Assembly (NCBI GenBank): GCA_017599285.1 | Contig: JAGFXX010000001.1 | Span: 992,001 to 1,056,000 of the forward strand | Reading direction: 5' to 3' | Length of the DNA: 64,000 bases | DNA from: Cereibacter azotoformans | Lineage (GTDB): Bacteria; Pseudomonadota; Alphaproteobacteria; Rhodobacterales; Rhodobacteraceae | Part shown: in pieces, positions 18,194 to 27,771 of the stretch | How positions within the stretch are numbered: position 1 is the first letter of the stretch | Layout: each line of letters opens with the position of its first letter | The notes under the pieces: generated by a model | What the model was told of the DNA's origin: nothing | Database searches by the model: none | What the model saw: the letters and a program-made list of their open reading frames with translations, nothing else | Translations under genes and position numbers: made by a program

Positions 18194-19459
18194 TCAGCTT
18201 GCCGTCGCGTCCTTCTTCTTCGTGACCTCGGTGTAGATCAGAAGTGGCTTCGCGCCGGAATTGACCGCCTCCTCGTTCACGACGACCTCTTCCACGCCCT
18301 CGAGGCCCGGAAGCTCGAACATCGTGTCGAGCAGGATGTCTTCCATGATCGAACGCAGGCCCCGCGCGCCCGTCTTGCGCTTGATCGCCCGCTTGGCGAT
18401 GGCGGTCAGCGCGTCGGCGGTGAAAGTCAGCTTCACGCCCTCGATCTCGAACAGGCGCTGGTACTGCTTGACGAGCGCGTTCTTCGGCTCGGTCAGGATC
18501 GTGACCAGGGCCGCCTCATCGAGGTCCGTCAGCGTCGCGATCACCGGCAGACGGCCGACGAACTCGGGGATCAGGCCGAACTTCAGCAGGTCCTCAGGCT
18601 CGAGTTCGGTGAAGAGCTCACCCACCCCACGCGAGTCCGGATCCTTGACCTCGGCGCCGAAACCGATGCCCGAGCCCTTGCCGCGCTGCGCGATGATCTT
18701 TTCCAGCCCCGCGAAGGCGCCGCCGCAGATGAACAGGATGTTCGTCGTGTCCACCTGCAGGAACTCCTGCTGCGGATGCTTGCGCCCGCCCTGCGGGGGC
18801 ACGCTCGCCACCGTGCCTTCCATGATCTTCAGAAGCGCCTGCTGCACCCCCTCGCCCGAGACGTCCCGGGTGATCGAGGGATTGTCCGATTTGCGGGTGA
18901 TCTTGTCGACCTCGTCGATATAGACGATGCCGCGCTGCGCCCGCTCGACATTGTATTCCGAGGCCTGAAGCAGTTTCAGGATGATGTTCTCGACATCCTC
19001 GCCGACATAGCCCGCTTCGGTGAGCGTCGTCGCATCCGCCATGGTGAAGGGCACGTCAAGGATGCGGGCCAGCGTCTGCGCGAGCAGCGTCTTGCCGCAG
19101 CCGGTCGGGCCGATCAGCAGGATGTTCGACTTCGACAGCTCGATGTCGTTCTTCGAGCTGTGGTTGAGCCGCTTGTAGTGGTTGTGCACCGCGACCGAGA
19201 GCACGCGCTTGGCATGCATCTGCCCGATCACGTAATCATCGAGAACCTTGCAGATCTCGCGCGGGGTGGGCACGCCATCGGCCGACTTGAGGCCGGTGGA
19301 CTTGGTTTCCTCGCGGATGATGTCCATGCAGAGCTCGACGCACTCATCGCAGATGAACACGGTCGGCCCTGCGATCAGCTTGCGCACCTCATGCTGGCTC
19401 TTGCCGCAGAAAGAGCAGTAGAGCGTGTTCTTGCTGTCGCTGCCAGAATTGTTCGCCAT
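18194..19459 (-). CDS. clpX: ATP-dependent Clp protease ATP-binding subunit ClpX
   Basis: 421-residue AAA+ unfoldase that feeds substrates to ClpP. The N-terminal C4 zinc-binding domain has YCSFCGKS and [10 protein letters not shown]. Walker A is [12 protein letters not shown], Walker B is [10 protein letters not shown], the pore loop follows YVGED, and the ClpP-docking region is in the [15 protein letters not shown] neighbourhood. Length fits the family. It lies downstream of clpP on the same strand with a hairpin in the gap. Confidence 0.98.
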   Translation of the reverse strand: MANNSGSDSKNTLYCSFCGKSQHEVRKLIAGPTVFICDECVELCMDIIREETKSTGLKSADGVPTPREICKVLDDYVIGQMHAKRVLSVAVHNHYKRLNHSSKNDIELSKSNILLIGPTGCGKTLLAQTLARILDVPFTMADATTLTEAGYVGEDVENIILKLLQASEYNVERAQRGIVYIDEVDKITRKSDNPSITRDVSGEGVQQALLKIMEGTVASVPPQGGRKHPQQEFLQVDTTNILFICGGAFAGLEKIIAQRGKGSGIGFGAEVKDPDSRGVGELFTELEPEDLLKFGLIPEFVGRLPVIATLTDLDEAALVTILTEPKNALVKQYQRLFEIEGVKLTFTADALTAIAKRAIKRKTGARGLRSIMEDILLDTMFELPGLEGVEEVVVNEEAVNSGAKPLLIYTEVTKKKDATAS

Positions 19460-19548
19460 CGTCGTCCTCTGCCGTGCGCCTTTGGGCCTGCCCTGCCGGC
19501 CTGAAGCGAAAGTCTAGGCCAAGCCCCCGACCTTCACAACGCCAAATC

Positions 19549-19577
19549 GCCCCTCGCCGGTCCGCCCGGCGAGGGGC
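19549..19577. terminator. hairpin between clpP and clpX
   Basis: Strong 12-bp inverted repeat (GCCCCTCGCCGG / CCGGCGAGGGGC, 5-nt loop) just after the clpP stop. It has only a GATTTG tail on the minus strand, so it may attenuate rather than fully stop read-through into clpX. Confidence 0.55.
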
Positions 19578-19583
19578 CCGTTT

Positions 19584-20216
19584 TCACTTCGCCGTGTCGT
19601 CCGTCTTGCCGCGGCTTTCCAGGATCTCGTCGATCAGACCCCAGGCCTTGGCATCCTCGGCGGACATGAAATTGTCGCGTTCGAGCGCCGCCTCGACCGT
19701 ATCGAGATCCTGGCCGGTGTGCTTGACATAGATCTCGTTCAGCCGGCGCTTGAGCTTTTCCGTCTCGCGCGCGTGGATCATGATGTCGGTCGCCTGGCCT
19801 TGGTAGCCGCCCGAGGGCTGGTGCACCATCACGCGGCTGTTCGGCAGCGAGAAGCGCATTCCCTTCTCGCCCGCCGTCAGCAGGAGCGAGCCCATCGAGG
19901 CCGCCTGCCCGATCACGAGGGTCGAGACCTTGGGACGGATGTACTGCATCGTGTCGTAGATCGAGAGACCGCTGGTCACCACGCCGCCGGGCGAGTTGAT
20001 GTACATCGCGATTTCCTTCGAGGGGTTTTCCGCCTCGAGGAACAGCAGCTGCGCGCAGATCAGCGACGACATCCCGTCATGCACGGGGCCGGAGAGGAAG
20101 ATGATCCGCTCCTTCAGCATGCGGCTGAAGATGTCATAGGCCCGTTCGCCACGGCTGGTCTGTTCGACCACCATCGGCACGAGCGTGTTCATGTAGAGAT
20201 CGATAGGGTCTTTCAT
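19584..20216 (-). CDS. clpP: ATP-dependent Clp protease proteolytic subunit ClpP
   Basis: 210-residue serine protease subunit. Catalytic Ser is in [10 protein letters not shown] (about residue 107), His in MVHQPSGG (about 132), and Asp further on ([10 protein letters not shown] region). The start is placed at the ATG preceding [17 protein letters not shown] seven codons upstream has no ribosome site. It forms the barrel that partners with ClpX encoded downstream. Confidence 0.97.
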   Translation of the reverse strand: MKDPIDLYMNTLVPMVVEQTSRGERAYDIFSRMLKERIIFLSGPVHDGMSSLICAQLLFLEAENPSKEIAMYINSPGGVVTSGLSIYDTMQYIRPKVSTLVIGQAASMGSLLLTAGEKGMRFSLPNSRVMVHQPSGGYQGQATDIMIHARETEKLKRRLNEIYVKHTGQDLDTVEAALERDNFMSAEDAKAWGLIDEILESRGKTDDTAK

Positions 20217-20359
20217 GTGCGCCTGCTGTCCCGTCACATTTGCAAGGATTATCGTCCAGCTGTTACCCGAGTCTTAGTGGCCAGCCCCGCCCCCCGCAAG
20301 GGCGGCCGGAAAAATGCGCGGCGGGATGACCCCGCGTGAGCGACAGGCCGGCCGAGCGG

Positions 20360-20968
20360 TCACTCGCGGAACAGGCGCCGCGCCAGCAGCACCCGGCTCG
20401 TGGCCGTCACGAAGCAGAGCGCGCCGAAAATCCAGGCGGCCGGCGCGAAAAGCTGCGGAAAGAGGCAGAGAAACAGGAAGAACAGGATGGTTTCGCTGCC
20501 CTCGAGCAATCCGGCGGTGAAATAGAGCGACTTCTCGCCGCGCGCGCGCGTCTCCATCCCGCGCCGTGCGGCAAGCACCGCAAAACCGAGAAATGTCGCG
20601 CCATTCACATAAAAGGAGGCCAGCAGGAACGCCCCGGCCGCGCCGACTTCGGGATCGCGCAGCACGAAGGCGAGCGGAAAGGCCGCGTAGAAGAGGAAAT
20701 CGCAGGTGATGTCGAGATAGCCGCCGAAGTCCGTCCTGCGGGTGGCCCGTGCGATGGCCCCGTCGAGCCCGTCCGCGAACCGTCCCGCCAGAAGCGGCAG
20801 GATCGCCCAGACGGGCGGCAGGCCGAGCGCCACGATCCCCGCCGCCAGCAGCCCGAGGCCCAGCCCGGCCAGCGTCACCGCATCCGCGCTCCAGCCGCGC
20901 CGGGCGAGCGCGCGGCCCGCCCGGTCGAGCGGCGGGTCGATGAGGCGTCGCATCAGGCCGTCAAGCAT
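20360..20968 (-). CDS. CDP-alcohol phosphatidyltransferase family membrane protein
   Basis: 202-residue multi-pass enzyme. The family signature D-G-x2-A-R-x8-G-x3-D-x3-D appears as DGLDGAIARATRRTDFGGYLDITCD (key residues only; about 68-92). Such enzymes transfer a phosphoalcohol from CDP to an alcohol in phospholipid synthesis. It is shorter than PgsA or PssA consensus proteins in spacing and belongs to an uncharacterised subgroup. The start at MLDGLMRR follows a modest ribosome site. It is divergent from the ynjB-like gene. Confidence 0.85.
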   Translation of the reverse strand: MLDGLMRRLIDPPLDRAGRALARRGWSADAVTLAGLGLGLLAAGIVALGLPPVWAILPLLAGRFADGLDGAIARATRRTDFGGYLDITCDFLFYAAFPLAFVLRDPEVGAAGAFLLASFYVNGATFLGFAVLAARRGMETRARGEKSLYFTAGLLEGSETILFFLFLCLFPQLFAPAAWIFGALCFVTATSRVLLARRLFRE

Positions 20969-21081
20969 GGAGGTCTCCCTTGCGCGCTGTGTGGCGCAAG
21001 CGGCGGCGCTCTGCAACGCCGGCGATTGCGGCGGGGCCACGCCTCACGCTAAGCGGAAGAGGTCACGGATGGGAGGGTCGG

Positions 21082-22287
21082 ATGTTCGGACGGATCATGG
21101 GGACGGCGCTGGCCTGCCTCGCGGCACTGGCGCCGGCAGCGGGCGCCGAGGAGGCCTGGGATCGCGTGCTGGCCGAGGCCGAGGGCCAGACGGTCTATTG
21201 GCACGCCTGGGGCGGCGACTCGAAGATCAACGCCTTCATCGCCTGGGTGGGCGAGGAGGCGCAGGCCCGTCATGGCGTCCGGCTCGAACAGGTGAAGCTT
21301 GCCGACACGACGGACGCGGTGGCGCGGGTGCTGGCCGAGAAGCAGGCCGGACGCACGACGGGTGGCGCGGTCGATCTCATCTGGATCAACGGCGAGAACT
21401 TTGCGGCGATGAAGGCGCAGGGCCTTCTGTCGGGGCCCTTCGCCGAAAGCCTGCCCAACTGGCGCTACGTCGATGTGGCGGGCAAACCCGCGACCGTCAC
21501 CGACTTCACCGAGCCCACAGAGGGGCTCGAAAGCCCCTGGGCGATGGCGCAACTCGTGTTCGAGCATGACAGCGCCCGCCTGCCCTCGCCGCCGCGCACG
21601 CTCGCGGGGCTGCTCGACTGGATCGAGGCCAACCCCGGACGGTTCACCTTCCCGCAGCCGCCGGACTATCTGGGCACGACCTTCCTCAAGCAGGTCCTGC
21701 ATGGCGTGATCGAGGATCCGGCCCAGCTTCAGCGGCCGGTGGATCCCGCGACCTACGAGGCGGCGACGGCGCCGCTCTGGGACTGGCTCGACCGGGCCGA
21801 GCCGCATCTGTGGCGCGAGGGGCGCGCCTATCCGGCCAATGAGCCGGCGATGGGCCAGCTTTTTGCCGACGGCGAGATCGCGATCTCCTTCGCCTTCAAT
21901 CCGGGCCGCGCCTCGGCCGCCATCGCGGCGGGCGAACTGGCCGAGACGGTGCGCACCTTCACGCTCGAGGGCGGCACCATCGGCAATGCAAGCTTCGTGG
22001 CGATCCCGTTCAATGCGGCCCATGCGGCCGGGGCACGGGTGATCGCGAATCTCCTTCTCGATCCGGCGGTTCAGGCGCGGGCGCAGGATCCGGCCGTGCT
22101 GGGCTTTCAGACGGTGCTCGATCTGGACCGACTGCCCGATGAGGACCGGGCGCGGTTCGAGGCGCTCGATCTGGGGGTGGCGACGCTCGCGCCGGAGGAT
22201 CTCGGCCCCGCACTTCTCGAGCCGCACGCGAGCTGGATGGAGCGCATCGCCGAGGACTGGGTGCGCCGCTACGGAACCGCACCTTGA
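21082..22287 (+). CDS. ynjB: ABC transporter substrate-binding protein, YnjB-like
   Basis: 401-residue periplasmic binding protein with a signal peptide ending near GAEE (LACLAALAPAAGA). The YnjB family is recognised from TVYWHAWGGDSKINAFIAWVG, VDLIWINGENF and LPNWRYVD blocks. The start at ATG 21082 has GGGAGGG a few bases upstream. It is the first gene of a three-gene operon overlapping the permease start (TTGA). The ligand of YnjBCD is not established; similarity to thiamine and Fe uptake systems is only distant. Confidence 0.85.
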   Translation: MFGRIMGTALACLAALAPAAGAEEAWDRVLAEAEGQTVYWHAWGGDSKINAFIAWVGEEAQARHGVRLEQVKLADTTDAVARVLAEKQAGRTTGGAVDLIWINGENFAAMKAQGLLSGPFAESLPNWRYVDVAGKPATVTDFTEPTEGLESPWAMAQLVFEHDSARLPSPPRTLAGLLDWIEANPGRFTFPQPPDYLGTTFLKQVLHGVIEDPAQLQRPVDPATYEAATAPLWDWLDRAEPHLWREGRAYPANEPAMGQLFADGEIAISFAFNPGRASAAIAAGELAETVRTFTLEGGTIGNASFVAIPFNAAHAAGARVIANLLLDPAVQARAQDPAVLGFQTVLDLDRLPDEDRARFEALDLGVATLAPEDLGPALLEPHASWMERIAEDWVRRYGTAP

Positions 22288-23972
22288 GGCAGCGCGCGGG
22301 CGGGCTTCTGCGGCAGGCGCCGAGGCTGACGCTCGCGCTCATGCTGGTGCCGGTGGCGGCGGGGCTTGCGGGCACCATTGCGCCGGCCTTCGGGCTCGGC
22401 GGGACGCCGGGGCTGCAGTCCTTCCGGGCGTTGGCCGACTGGCCGGGCCTCGGGGCGGCGGTGCGGCTGTCGCTGGTGACGGGGCTTGCCGCGACGGGTC
22501 TTTCGCTCGCGCTGACGCTGCTCATCCTGGCGCTGCTGCCGGGCGGACGGATCTTCGGGGCGGTGCTGAGACTGCTCTCGCCGCTCCTGGCGGTGCCCCA
22601 TGCGGCCGTGGCCCTGGGGCTGGCCTTCCTGATCGCGCCCTCGGGCTGGATCGTGCGGGCCCTCTCGCCCTGGGCCACCGGCTGGGACACGCCCCCCGAC
22701 CTGCTCACGCTGAACGATCCTGCGGGGCTCGCGCTGATCGCGGGGCTGGTCGCCAAGGAGGTGCCCTTCCTCCTGCTCATGTCGCTGGCCGCCCTGCCCC
22801 AGACCGACGCGCCGCGGCGGACCATGCTGGCGCAGACGCTGGGCTACGGACGCGCGGCCGGCTGGGCCTTTGCGGTCCTGCCCGCGCTCTATGCCCAGAT
22901 CCGCCTGCCCTGCTACGCCGTGCTCGCCTATTCCATGACGGCGGTCGAGATGGCGATGATCCTCGGCCCGACGCGCCCGCCGACGCTGGCGGTGCAGATC
23001 GCCCTCTGGATGGCCGATCCCGCGCTGGCCGAGCGCGGCCGCGCCGCCGCCGCGGCCCTGCTGCAACTGACGCTGGTGCTGGGCGCGCTGGCCCTGTGGC
23101 GGACGGGAGAGCTGGTGGTGCGCAGGGTCCTTCTCGGCGCAGCCGCGCGGGGCTGGCGGGGCGCGCGGCTCGACCGGCTGCTTCGCCCGCTCACGCTGGC
23201 GGCCACGGCGCTGGTGCTGGCGGCCGTGGGCGTGGGGCTCGCCGGGCTGGCGCTCTGGTCGGTCGCGGGGCTCTGGAGCTTTCCCGACAGCCTGCCCCAG
23301 ACCATGAGCCTGCGCATCTGGCGCGAGGCGGCCCCCGATCTGGCCCGGCACGCGGCCCTGACGCTCGGCCTCGGAGCCGCGGTGGCCGGAGTGGCGCTGA
23401 TCCTCGCCCTCGCCTGTCTCGAGGCCGAGCAGCGCCACGCGCTCAGCCCCTCGTCCCGCGCGATGGCGGTGCTCTATCTGCCGCTGATCGTGCCGCAGGT
23501 GGCCTTCCTGCCGGGACTGCAGGTGGCGGCGCTGGGTCTCGGGCTCGACGGCACGCCGTTGGCGGTGGCGGCGGCCCATCTGATCTTCGTGCTGCCCTAT
23601 GTGTTCCTGTCGCTCTCGGCGCCCTGGCGGGCGTGGGACGCGCGGATCGGCACGGTGGGCGCGGCCCTTGGCGCATCGCCCGGCCGGATCTTCTGGCGGC
23701 TCCGCCTGCCCATGTTGATGCGCCCCGTGCTGACCGCCTTTGCGGTGGGGCTCGCCGTCTCGGTCGGACAATATCTGCCGACGCTCCTGATCGGAGGCGG
23801 ACGGGTGACGACCCTCACCACCGAGGCGGTGGCGCTGTCCTCGGGGGGAAACCGGCGGGTGGTGGGGGCCTACGCGCTGCTTCAGATGCTGCTGCCCGCC
23901 GCCGGTTTCGCCGCAGCCCTCGTGCTGCCGGCGCTGGTCTTTCGTCGCCGCCGCGGGATGAGGGCCGCATGA
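22284..23972 (+). CDS. ynjC: ABC transporter permease, duplicated-domain YnjC-like
   Basis: About 562-residue permease with two fused six-helix permease halves. The EAA-like loops are at TLGYGRAAGWAFAVLPALYAQ (about 190) and LGASPGRIFWRLRLPMLMRP (about 470). The likely start is TTG 22284, overlapping the ynjB stop; the next in-frame ATG is at 22341. The stop overlaps the ATPase ATG (ATGA). Confidence 0.85.
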   Translation: MRQRAGGLLRQAPRLTLALMLVPVAAGLAGTIAPAFGLGGTPGLQSFRALADWPGLGAAVRLSLVTGLAATGLSLALTLLILALLPGGRIFGAVLRLLSPLLAVPHAAVALGLAFLIAPSGWIVRALSPWATGWDTPPDLLTLNDPAGLALIAGLVAKEVPFLLLMSLAALPQTDAPRRTMLAQTLGYGRAAGWAFAVLPALYAQIRLPCYAVLAYSMTAVEMAMILGPTRPPTLAVQIALWMADPALAERGRAAAAALLQLTLVLGALALWRTGELVVRRVLLGAAARGWRGARLDRLLRPLTLAATALVLAAVGVGLAGLALWSVAGLWSFPDSLPQTMSLRIWREAAPDLARHAALTLGLGAAVAGVALILALACLEAEQRHALSPSSRAMAVLYLPLIVPQVAFLPGLQVAALGLGLDGTPLAVAAAHLIFVLPYVFLSLSAPWRAWDARIGTVGAALGASPGRIFWRLRLPMLMRPVLTAFAVGLAVSVGQYLPTLLIGGGRVTTLTTEAVALSSGGNRRVVGAYALLQMLLPAAGFAAALVLPALVFRRRRGMRAA

Positions 23973-24628
23973 GGGGGCTGCGTCTGGACAGGCTGAGGGT
24001 GATGCGGGGCGGCACGCTGCTGGTCGATCTCGATCTCGATGTGGCTCCGGGCGAGGTGCTGACCATCATGGGCCCGTCGGGCTCGGGCAAATCCACGGCC
24101 CTCGCCGCCATCATGGGCACGCTCGGGCCGGGGGTCCGGCAGAGCGGGCGGATCTGGCTCGACGGGCGCGACGTGACCGGGCTGCCCACGCGCGAGCGGC
24201 GAATCGGCCTGCTGTTTCAGGAGGACGTGCTCTTTCCGCATCTGTCCGTGGCGGGCAACCTCGGCTTCGGCCTGCCCGCCGGTGTTCGCGGCGCCGAGCG
24301 TCGCGCGCGGATCGAGACGGCGCTGGAGCAGGCCGATCTTGCCGGCTTTGCCGACCGGGATCCGGCGACGCTCTCGGGCGGCCAGCGCGCCCGGGTGGCG
24401 CTGCTGCGGACGCTGCTGGCCGAGCCTGCGGCCCTGCTTCTGGACGAGCCCTTCTCGCGGCTGGACGCGACCCTCCGCGCCCAGATCCGCACCTTCGTGC
24501 TGGAGCGCGCACGGCAGAAGGGGCTGCCGGTGATCCTCGTGTCGCACGACCCCGAGGATGCCGCGGCGGCCGGTGGCCGCGTCGTCGCGCCGGCGGAAGG
24601 CCGCGGATCGACCCCGGAAGGAACATGA
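23969..24628 (+). CDS. ynjD: ABC transporter ATP-binding protein, YnjD-like
   Basis: 219-residue ATPase with Walker A GPSGSGKST (about 33-41), signature LSGGQRARVALLR, Walker B ALLLDEPFSRLD and the switch His in VSHDPEDA. Overlaps both the permease stop and the next frame. Completes the YnjBCD importer. Confidence 0.88.
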   Translation: MRGLRLDRLRVMRGGTLLVDLDLDVAPGEVLTIMGPSGSGKSTALAAIMGTLGPGVRQSGRIWLDGRDVTGLPTRERRIGLLFQEDVLFPHLSVAGNLGFGLPAGVRGAERRARIETALEQADLAGFADRDPATLSGGQRARVALLRTLLAEPAALLLDEPFSRLDATLRAQIRTFVLERARQKGLPVILVSHDPEDAAAAGGRVVAPAEGRGSTPEGT

Positions 24629-24684
24629 TTGCGCCTCGAAGATTGCAACCGGAACGTGCAATACACCCAGACCACAACGAACAG

Positions 24685-25161
24685 ATGAGTCCCATGCGCA
24701 CAATCCTCGCAAGCCTCCTGCTGCTGATCGCGGCCCCGCTTCACGCCCAGCCCTGCGCCGCCCCGCAGGGGGCCGATCAGGCCCGGAGCGAGGTGATCCG
24801 CCTCGTGAGCGCGGAACGGCGCCAGAAGGGCCTGCCGCCGCTCGATTTCTCGGCCAGGCTTCAGCGTGCGGCACAGGTGCAGGCCTGCAGCAACGCCCGC
24901 CGCTCGGTCCTGTCGCACGAACTGCCCAACGGGGCGGGCCTCACCGAGCGGCTGCGCTCGGAGGGCTACCGCTACCGGACCGCCGCCGAGAACATCGCCC
25001 GCGGCCCCTCCAGCGCGCAGCGGGTGGTGGAACTCTGGATGAACTCCTCAGGGCATCGGAAGAACATCCTGATGCAGGGGGTGCGCGAGGCGGGCGTGGG
25101 GATCGCGCCGGGCACGGACGGGCGGGCCCAGTGGTCGCTGGTGCTCGGCGCCCGGAGGTGA
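24685..25161 (+). CDS. secreted CAP (SCP/PR-1) domain protein
   Basis: 158-residue exported protein with a signal peptide (MRTILASLLLLIAAPLHAQ). The CAP domain shows LDFSARLQRAAQVQACSNA, the metal-site histidine in SHEL, TAAENIA, and the second site in MNSSGHRKNILMQGVREAGVG. Three Cys may form a disulphide. The start could be 24685 or 24694; both keep the signal peptide. Function of bacterial CAP proteins is poorly known. Confidence 0.88.
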   Translation: MSPMRTILASLLLLIAAPLHAQPCAAPQGADQARSEVIRLVSAERRQKGLPPLDFSARLQRAAQVQACSNARRSVLSHELPNGAGLTERLRSEGYRYRTAAENIARGPSSAQRVVELWMNSSGHRKNILMQGVREAGVGIAPGTDGRAQWSLVLGARR

Positions 25162-25169
25162 GGGGACAC

Positions 25170-25200
25170 GCGGGGCTCTGCCCCGCACCCCGGGATATTT
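25170..25200 (+). repeat. hairpin plus GGGATATTT dispersed repeat
   Basis: Eight bases after the CAP gene stop: 7-bp arms GCGGGGC / GCCCCGC with a TCT loop, then ACCCC and GGGATATTT. Same design and orientation as the unit after the carbamoylase gene at 7949-7988. Confidence 0.6.
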
Positions 25201-25246
25201 ACCCCAGAATGAAGGGGCGCCGGGCATGACGGCACCTTGAATGTTG

Positions 25247-26566
25247 TCAGCGGGCGAGCGTCAGTTCGGCCCGGAGACCGCCGAGGGTCGGGCTTTCGCC
25301 GAGACGCAGCGTGCCGCCGTGGTTGCGCGCGATGTCCATCGCGATCGTGAGGCCGAGGCCGACACCCCCGCCGCGGTTCTGGTTGCGCGCCTGGTCGAGC
25401 CGGGTGAAGGGGCGCAGCGCCTCGTCGCGCCGGTCCCGCGGAATGCCCGGCCCGTCATCCTCGACCGTGATGCGCAGCGCCCGCTCGCCGAGCGCAACCG
25501 AGACCTCGGCCCGGCTGCCGTAGCGCACCGCATTGCCGACGAGATTCTCGAGCGCCCGCCCGACCGCGGCCGGACGCAGCACCATCGTGCCTTCGCCGTC
25601 GGCCCGCACGAGCGTCACCTTCTGCCCTGCGCGCTGCGCATTCTCGACCACGCGCGCCACGAGGGCCAGCGGATCGACCTGCTCGGCCTCTTCGAGCGCA
25701 TCGCCCCGCACGAAGGAGAGGAACTCGTCCACCAGCCGCTCCATGTCGGCCACGTCGCGCAGAAGCTCTTCGGCTTCCTCGGGGTCGGACAGCATCGACA
25801 GCCCCAGCCGCAGCCGCGTCAGCGGTGTGCGCAGGTCGTGGCTCACGCCCGACAGCATCAGCGTCCGCTGCTCGATCTGCCGCTCGATCCGGGCGCGCAT
25901 CTCGAGGAAGGCCTGCCCCGCCGCCCGCACCTCGAGCGCCCCGCGCGGCCGATAGGCGATGTGCTGGCCCTTGCCGAACGCCTCGGCCGCGTCCGCCAGC
26001 CGCTTGATCGGCCGGAGCTGGTTGGACAGGAACAGGTAGGCGATCACCGTCATCAGGATCGAGGTCACGATCATCAGGACGAGCAGCTGGTGCGGATTGG
26101 AGGCGGAGACGCGCCGGCGCTCCACCGCCACGGACAAGGGCCCGGCCGCCGTTTCAAACAGAAGCCGCACCTCGTTGTCCGTGTTCACGAGATCGACGGC
26201 GGCAAGTTCCGGAAGACCCCCGTGCAGGGCCGGGATGAGCTGGCGGCCCGACAGGTCCCAGAAGTCCCTCCGGTCTCGCACCTCGCCCCACTCGGCCGGC
26301 AGCGCCACCCGGAACTCCAGCGCCTGCGCCACGGCCGCGGCGCGCGCCTCGGCCTCGGCCGGACTGGGTGCGCGGTTGACCACGTCGATCAGATGGCGAA
26401 GCTCGATCATCAGTCCGCGCGCCATCTGCCGGGTGACGCCCTCGTAATGGCGCTGGATGAAGGATATGGAAATCACGAGCTGGATCGTGACGATGGGCAC
26501 GATCAGGATGAGGGCGGCGCGACCATAGAGGCTGCGCGGAACGACGGACTTGAGCGGCGCGAACAT
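25247..26566 (-). CDS. EnvZ-like sensor histidine kinase
   Basis: 439-residue HAMP-containing kinase. The first membrane helix is at about 17-37 and the second at about 160-182, with a periplasmic domain of about 120 residues between. HAMP follows, then the H-box SGVSHDLRTPLTR (His243), the N-box ENLVGNAVRYG, and G-boxes VEDDGPGIP and GVGLGLTIA. It resembles EnvZ/OmpR-type kinases. No response regulator is encoded next to it here, since the upstream neighbour is a divergent hydrolase; the partner could lie elsewhere. Confidence 0.9.
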   Translation of the reverse strand: MFAPLKSVVPRSLYGRAALILIVPIVTIQLVISISFIQRHYEGVTRQMARGLMIELRHLIDVVNRAPSPAEAEARAAAVAQALEFRVALPAEWGEVRDRRDFWDLSGRQLIPALHGGLPELAAVDLVNTDNEVRLLFETAAGPLSVAVERRRVSASNPHQLLVLMIVTSILMTVIAYLFLSNQLRPIKRLADAAEAFGKGQHIAYRPRGALEVRAAGQAFLEMRARIERQIEQRTLMLSGVSHDLRTPLTRLRLGLSMLSDPEEAEELLRDVADMERLVDEFLSFVRGDALEEAEQVDPLALVARVVENAQRAGQKVTLVRADGEGTMVLRPAAVGRALENLVGNAVRYGSRAEVSVALGERALRITVEDDGPGIPRDRRDEALRPFTRLDQARNQNRGGGVGLGLTIAMDIARNHGGTLRLGESPTLGGLRAELTLAR

Positions 26567-26606
26567 GAACCGAGCCTAGCCGCGCACCGGATGAGAGGAA
26601 AGAGCG

Positions 26607-27548
26607 ATGGAGAGGCCCGAACCCGGCCGCTGCGTAACGCTGGAGCCAGGTCTCCGGCGCGTGCTGGCGCCGAACCCGTCGCCCATGACGCATTGGGGAA
26701 CCAACAGCTACATCCTGGGCGAGGGAGAGGTCGCGCTGATCGACCCGGGCCCGGATCACGCGGCCCATCGCGAAGCCCTGCTCGCCGCCCTCGCCCCCGG
26801 CGAACGGATCACGACGATCTTCGTCACCCACGCCCATCGCGACCATTCCCCTCTCGCCCGTCCGCTCGCGACCCTGACCGGGGCCGAGATCCTGGCGTTC
26901 GGCACGGCGGTCGCTGGCCGCAGCCCGCTCATGAGCGCCTTTGCCGGGGAGCTGGGCGGCGGCGAAGGGGTGGACGACGGGTTCGTCCCGGATCGGTGCC
27001 TGGGCGATGGCGAGCGGATCGCGGGACCGGGGTGGGAGATCGAGGCGATCCACACGCCGGGCCATTTCGGCAATCACCTCTGCCTTGCATGGGGGGACCG
27101 GTGCTTCTCGGGAGATCACGTCATGGGTTGGGCAACGTCGCTGGTCTCGCCTCCCGACGGCGACATGGGGGCGTATCTGTCGTCTCTCGACCGCCTGGGC
27201 GCGCGTCCCTGGCGCATCTTCCATCCCGGTCACGGCGCTCCGGTGACACGGCCTGCGGACCGCATCGCCTGGCTGGCCGCGCACCGGCGGGAACGCGAGG
27301 CCTCGATCCTGCGGGAATTGTCGGCCGAGGCGGCGCATCTGTCGGCGTTGACGGCCCGGGTCTATCGCGACACGCCCCCCGCGCTTCATCCACAGGCGAG
27401 CCGGAACCTTCTCGCACATCTTCTCGATCTCTGGCACCGGGGCCTTGTGGTCGCCACCCCAGGCCCATCGCCGGAGGCTGTCTTCGCGATCGCGGGCCCC
27501 CTTGCCGGGGGAGTTGTCGCCCGCTCTGATCGTGGACCTTCATTCTGA
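26607..27548 (+). CDS. MBL-fold metallo-hydrolase
   Basis: 313-residue metallo-beta-lactamase-fold protein of the LACTB2/RNase-like hydrolase group. Metal motif THAHRDHS at 74-81, His in TPGHFGNH, Asp in SGDHVMGW and terminal His in FHPGHGAP. A C-terminal winged-helix-like extension (LTARVYRDTPPALHPQASRNLLAHLLDLW) is typical of the LACTB2 type. Last intact gene before the IS cluster. Confidence 0.88.
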   Translation: MERPEPGRCVTLEPGLRRVLAPNPSPMTHWGTNSYILGEGEVALIDPGPDHAAHREALLAALAPGERITTIFVTHAHRDHSPLARPLATLTGAEILAFGTAVAGRSPLMSAFAGELGGGEGVDDGFVPDRCLGDGERIAGPGWEIEAIHTPGHFGNHLCLAWGDRCFSGDHVMGWATSLVSPPDGDMGAYLSSLDRLGARPWRIFHPGHGAPVTRPADRIAWLAAHRREREASILRELSAEAAHLSALTARVYRDTPPALHPQASRNLLAHLLDLWHRGLVVATPGPSPEAVFAIAGPLAGGVVARSDRGPSF

Positions 27549-27596
27549 GGCAGGCAGGCTCTGTCGCTCTGAGATGTCCCCATTCCCCGGACTGAC

Positions 27597-27771
27597 TCAG
27601 CCCACGACGTCCGTGACGGGTATGCCGAGCGCGGTGAAGCCGTTCCGGACGGCCACACGGATCTGGAACCCGGCGACCTGACGGTTGAAGTCCCTTGCGC
27701 TCAGCCGCCAGCCCAGCCATTTCCGACAGTGCATCTTGGTTTCGATGCGGCTTCGGCGGAGGTAACCGCTC
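27597..27771 (-). pseudogene. IS5-family transposase, C-terminal fragment
   Basis: About 55 C-terminal codons of an IS5-family DDE transposase, recognised from YLRRSRIETKMHC, LSARDFNRQVAGFQIRVAV and FTALGIPVTDVVG. It is cut at its upstream side exactly where the GGCTCTGTTGCACGAATCC terminal-repeat-like sequence of another element begins. Confidence 0.75.

Noticed and set aside
22139..24628. 829-codon open frame over the ynjC-like gene
   Set aside because: Only the part from 23969 (ATPase) has homology; upstream is the shadow frame of the permease.
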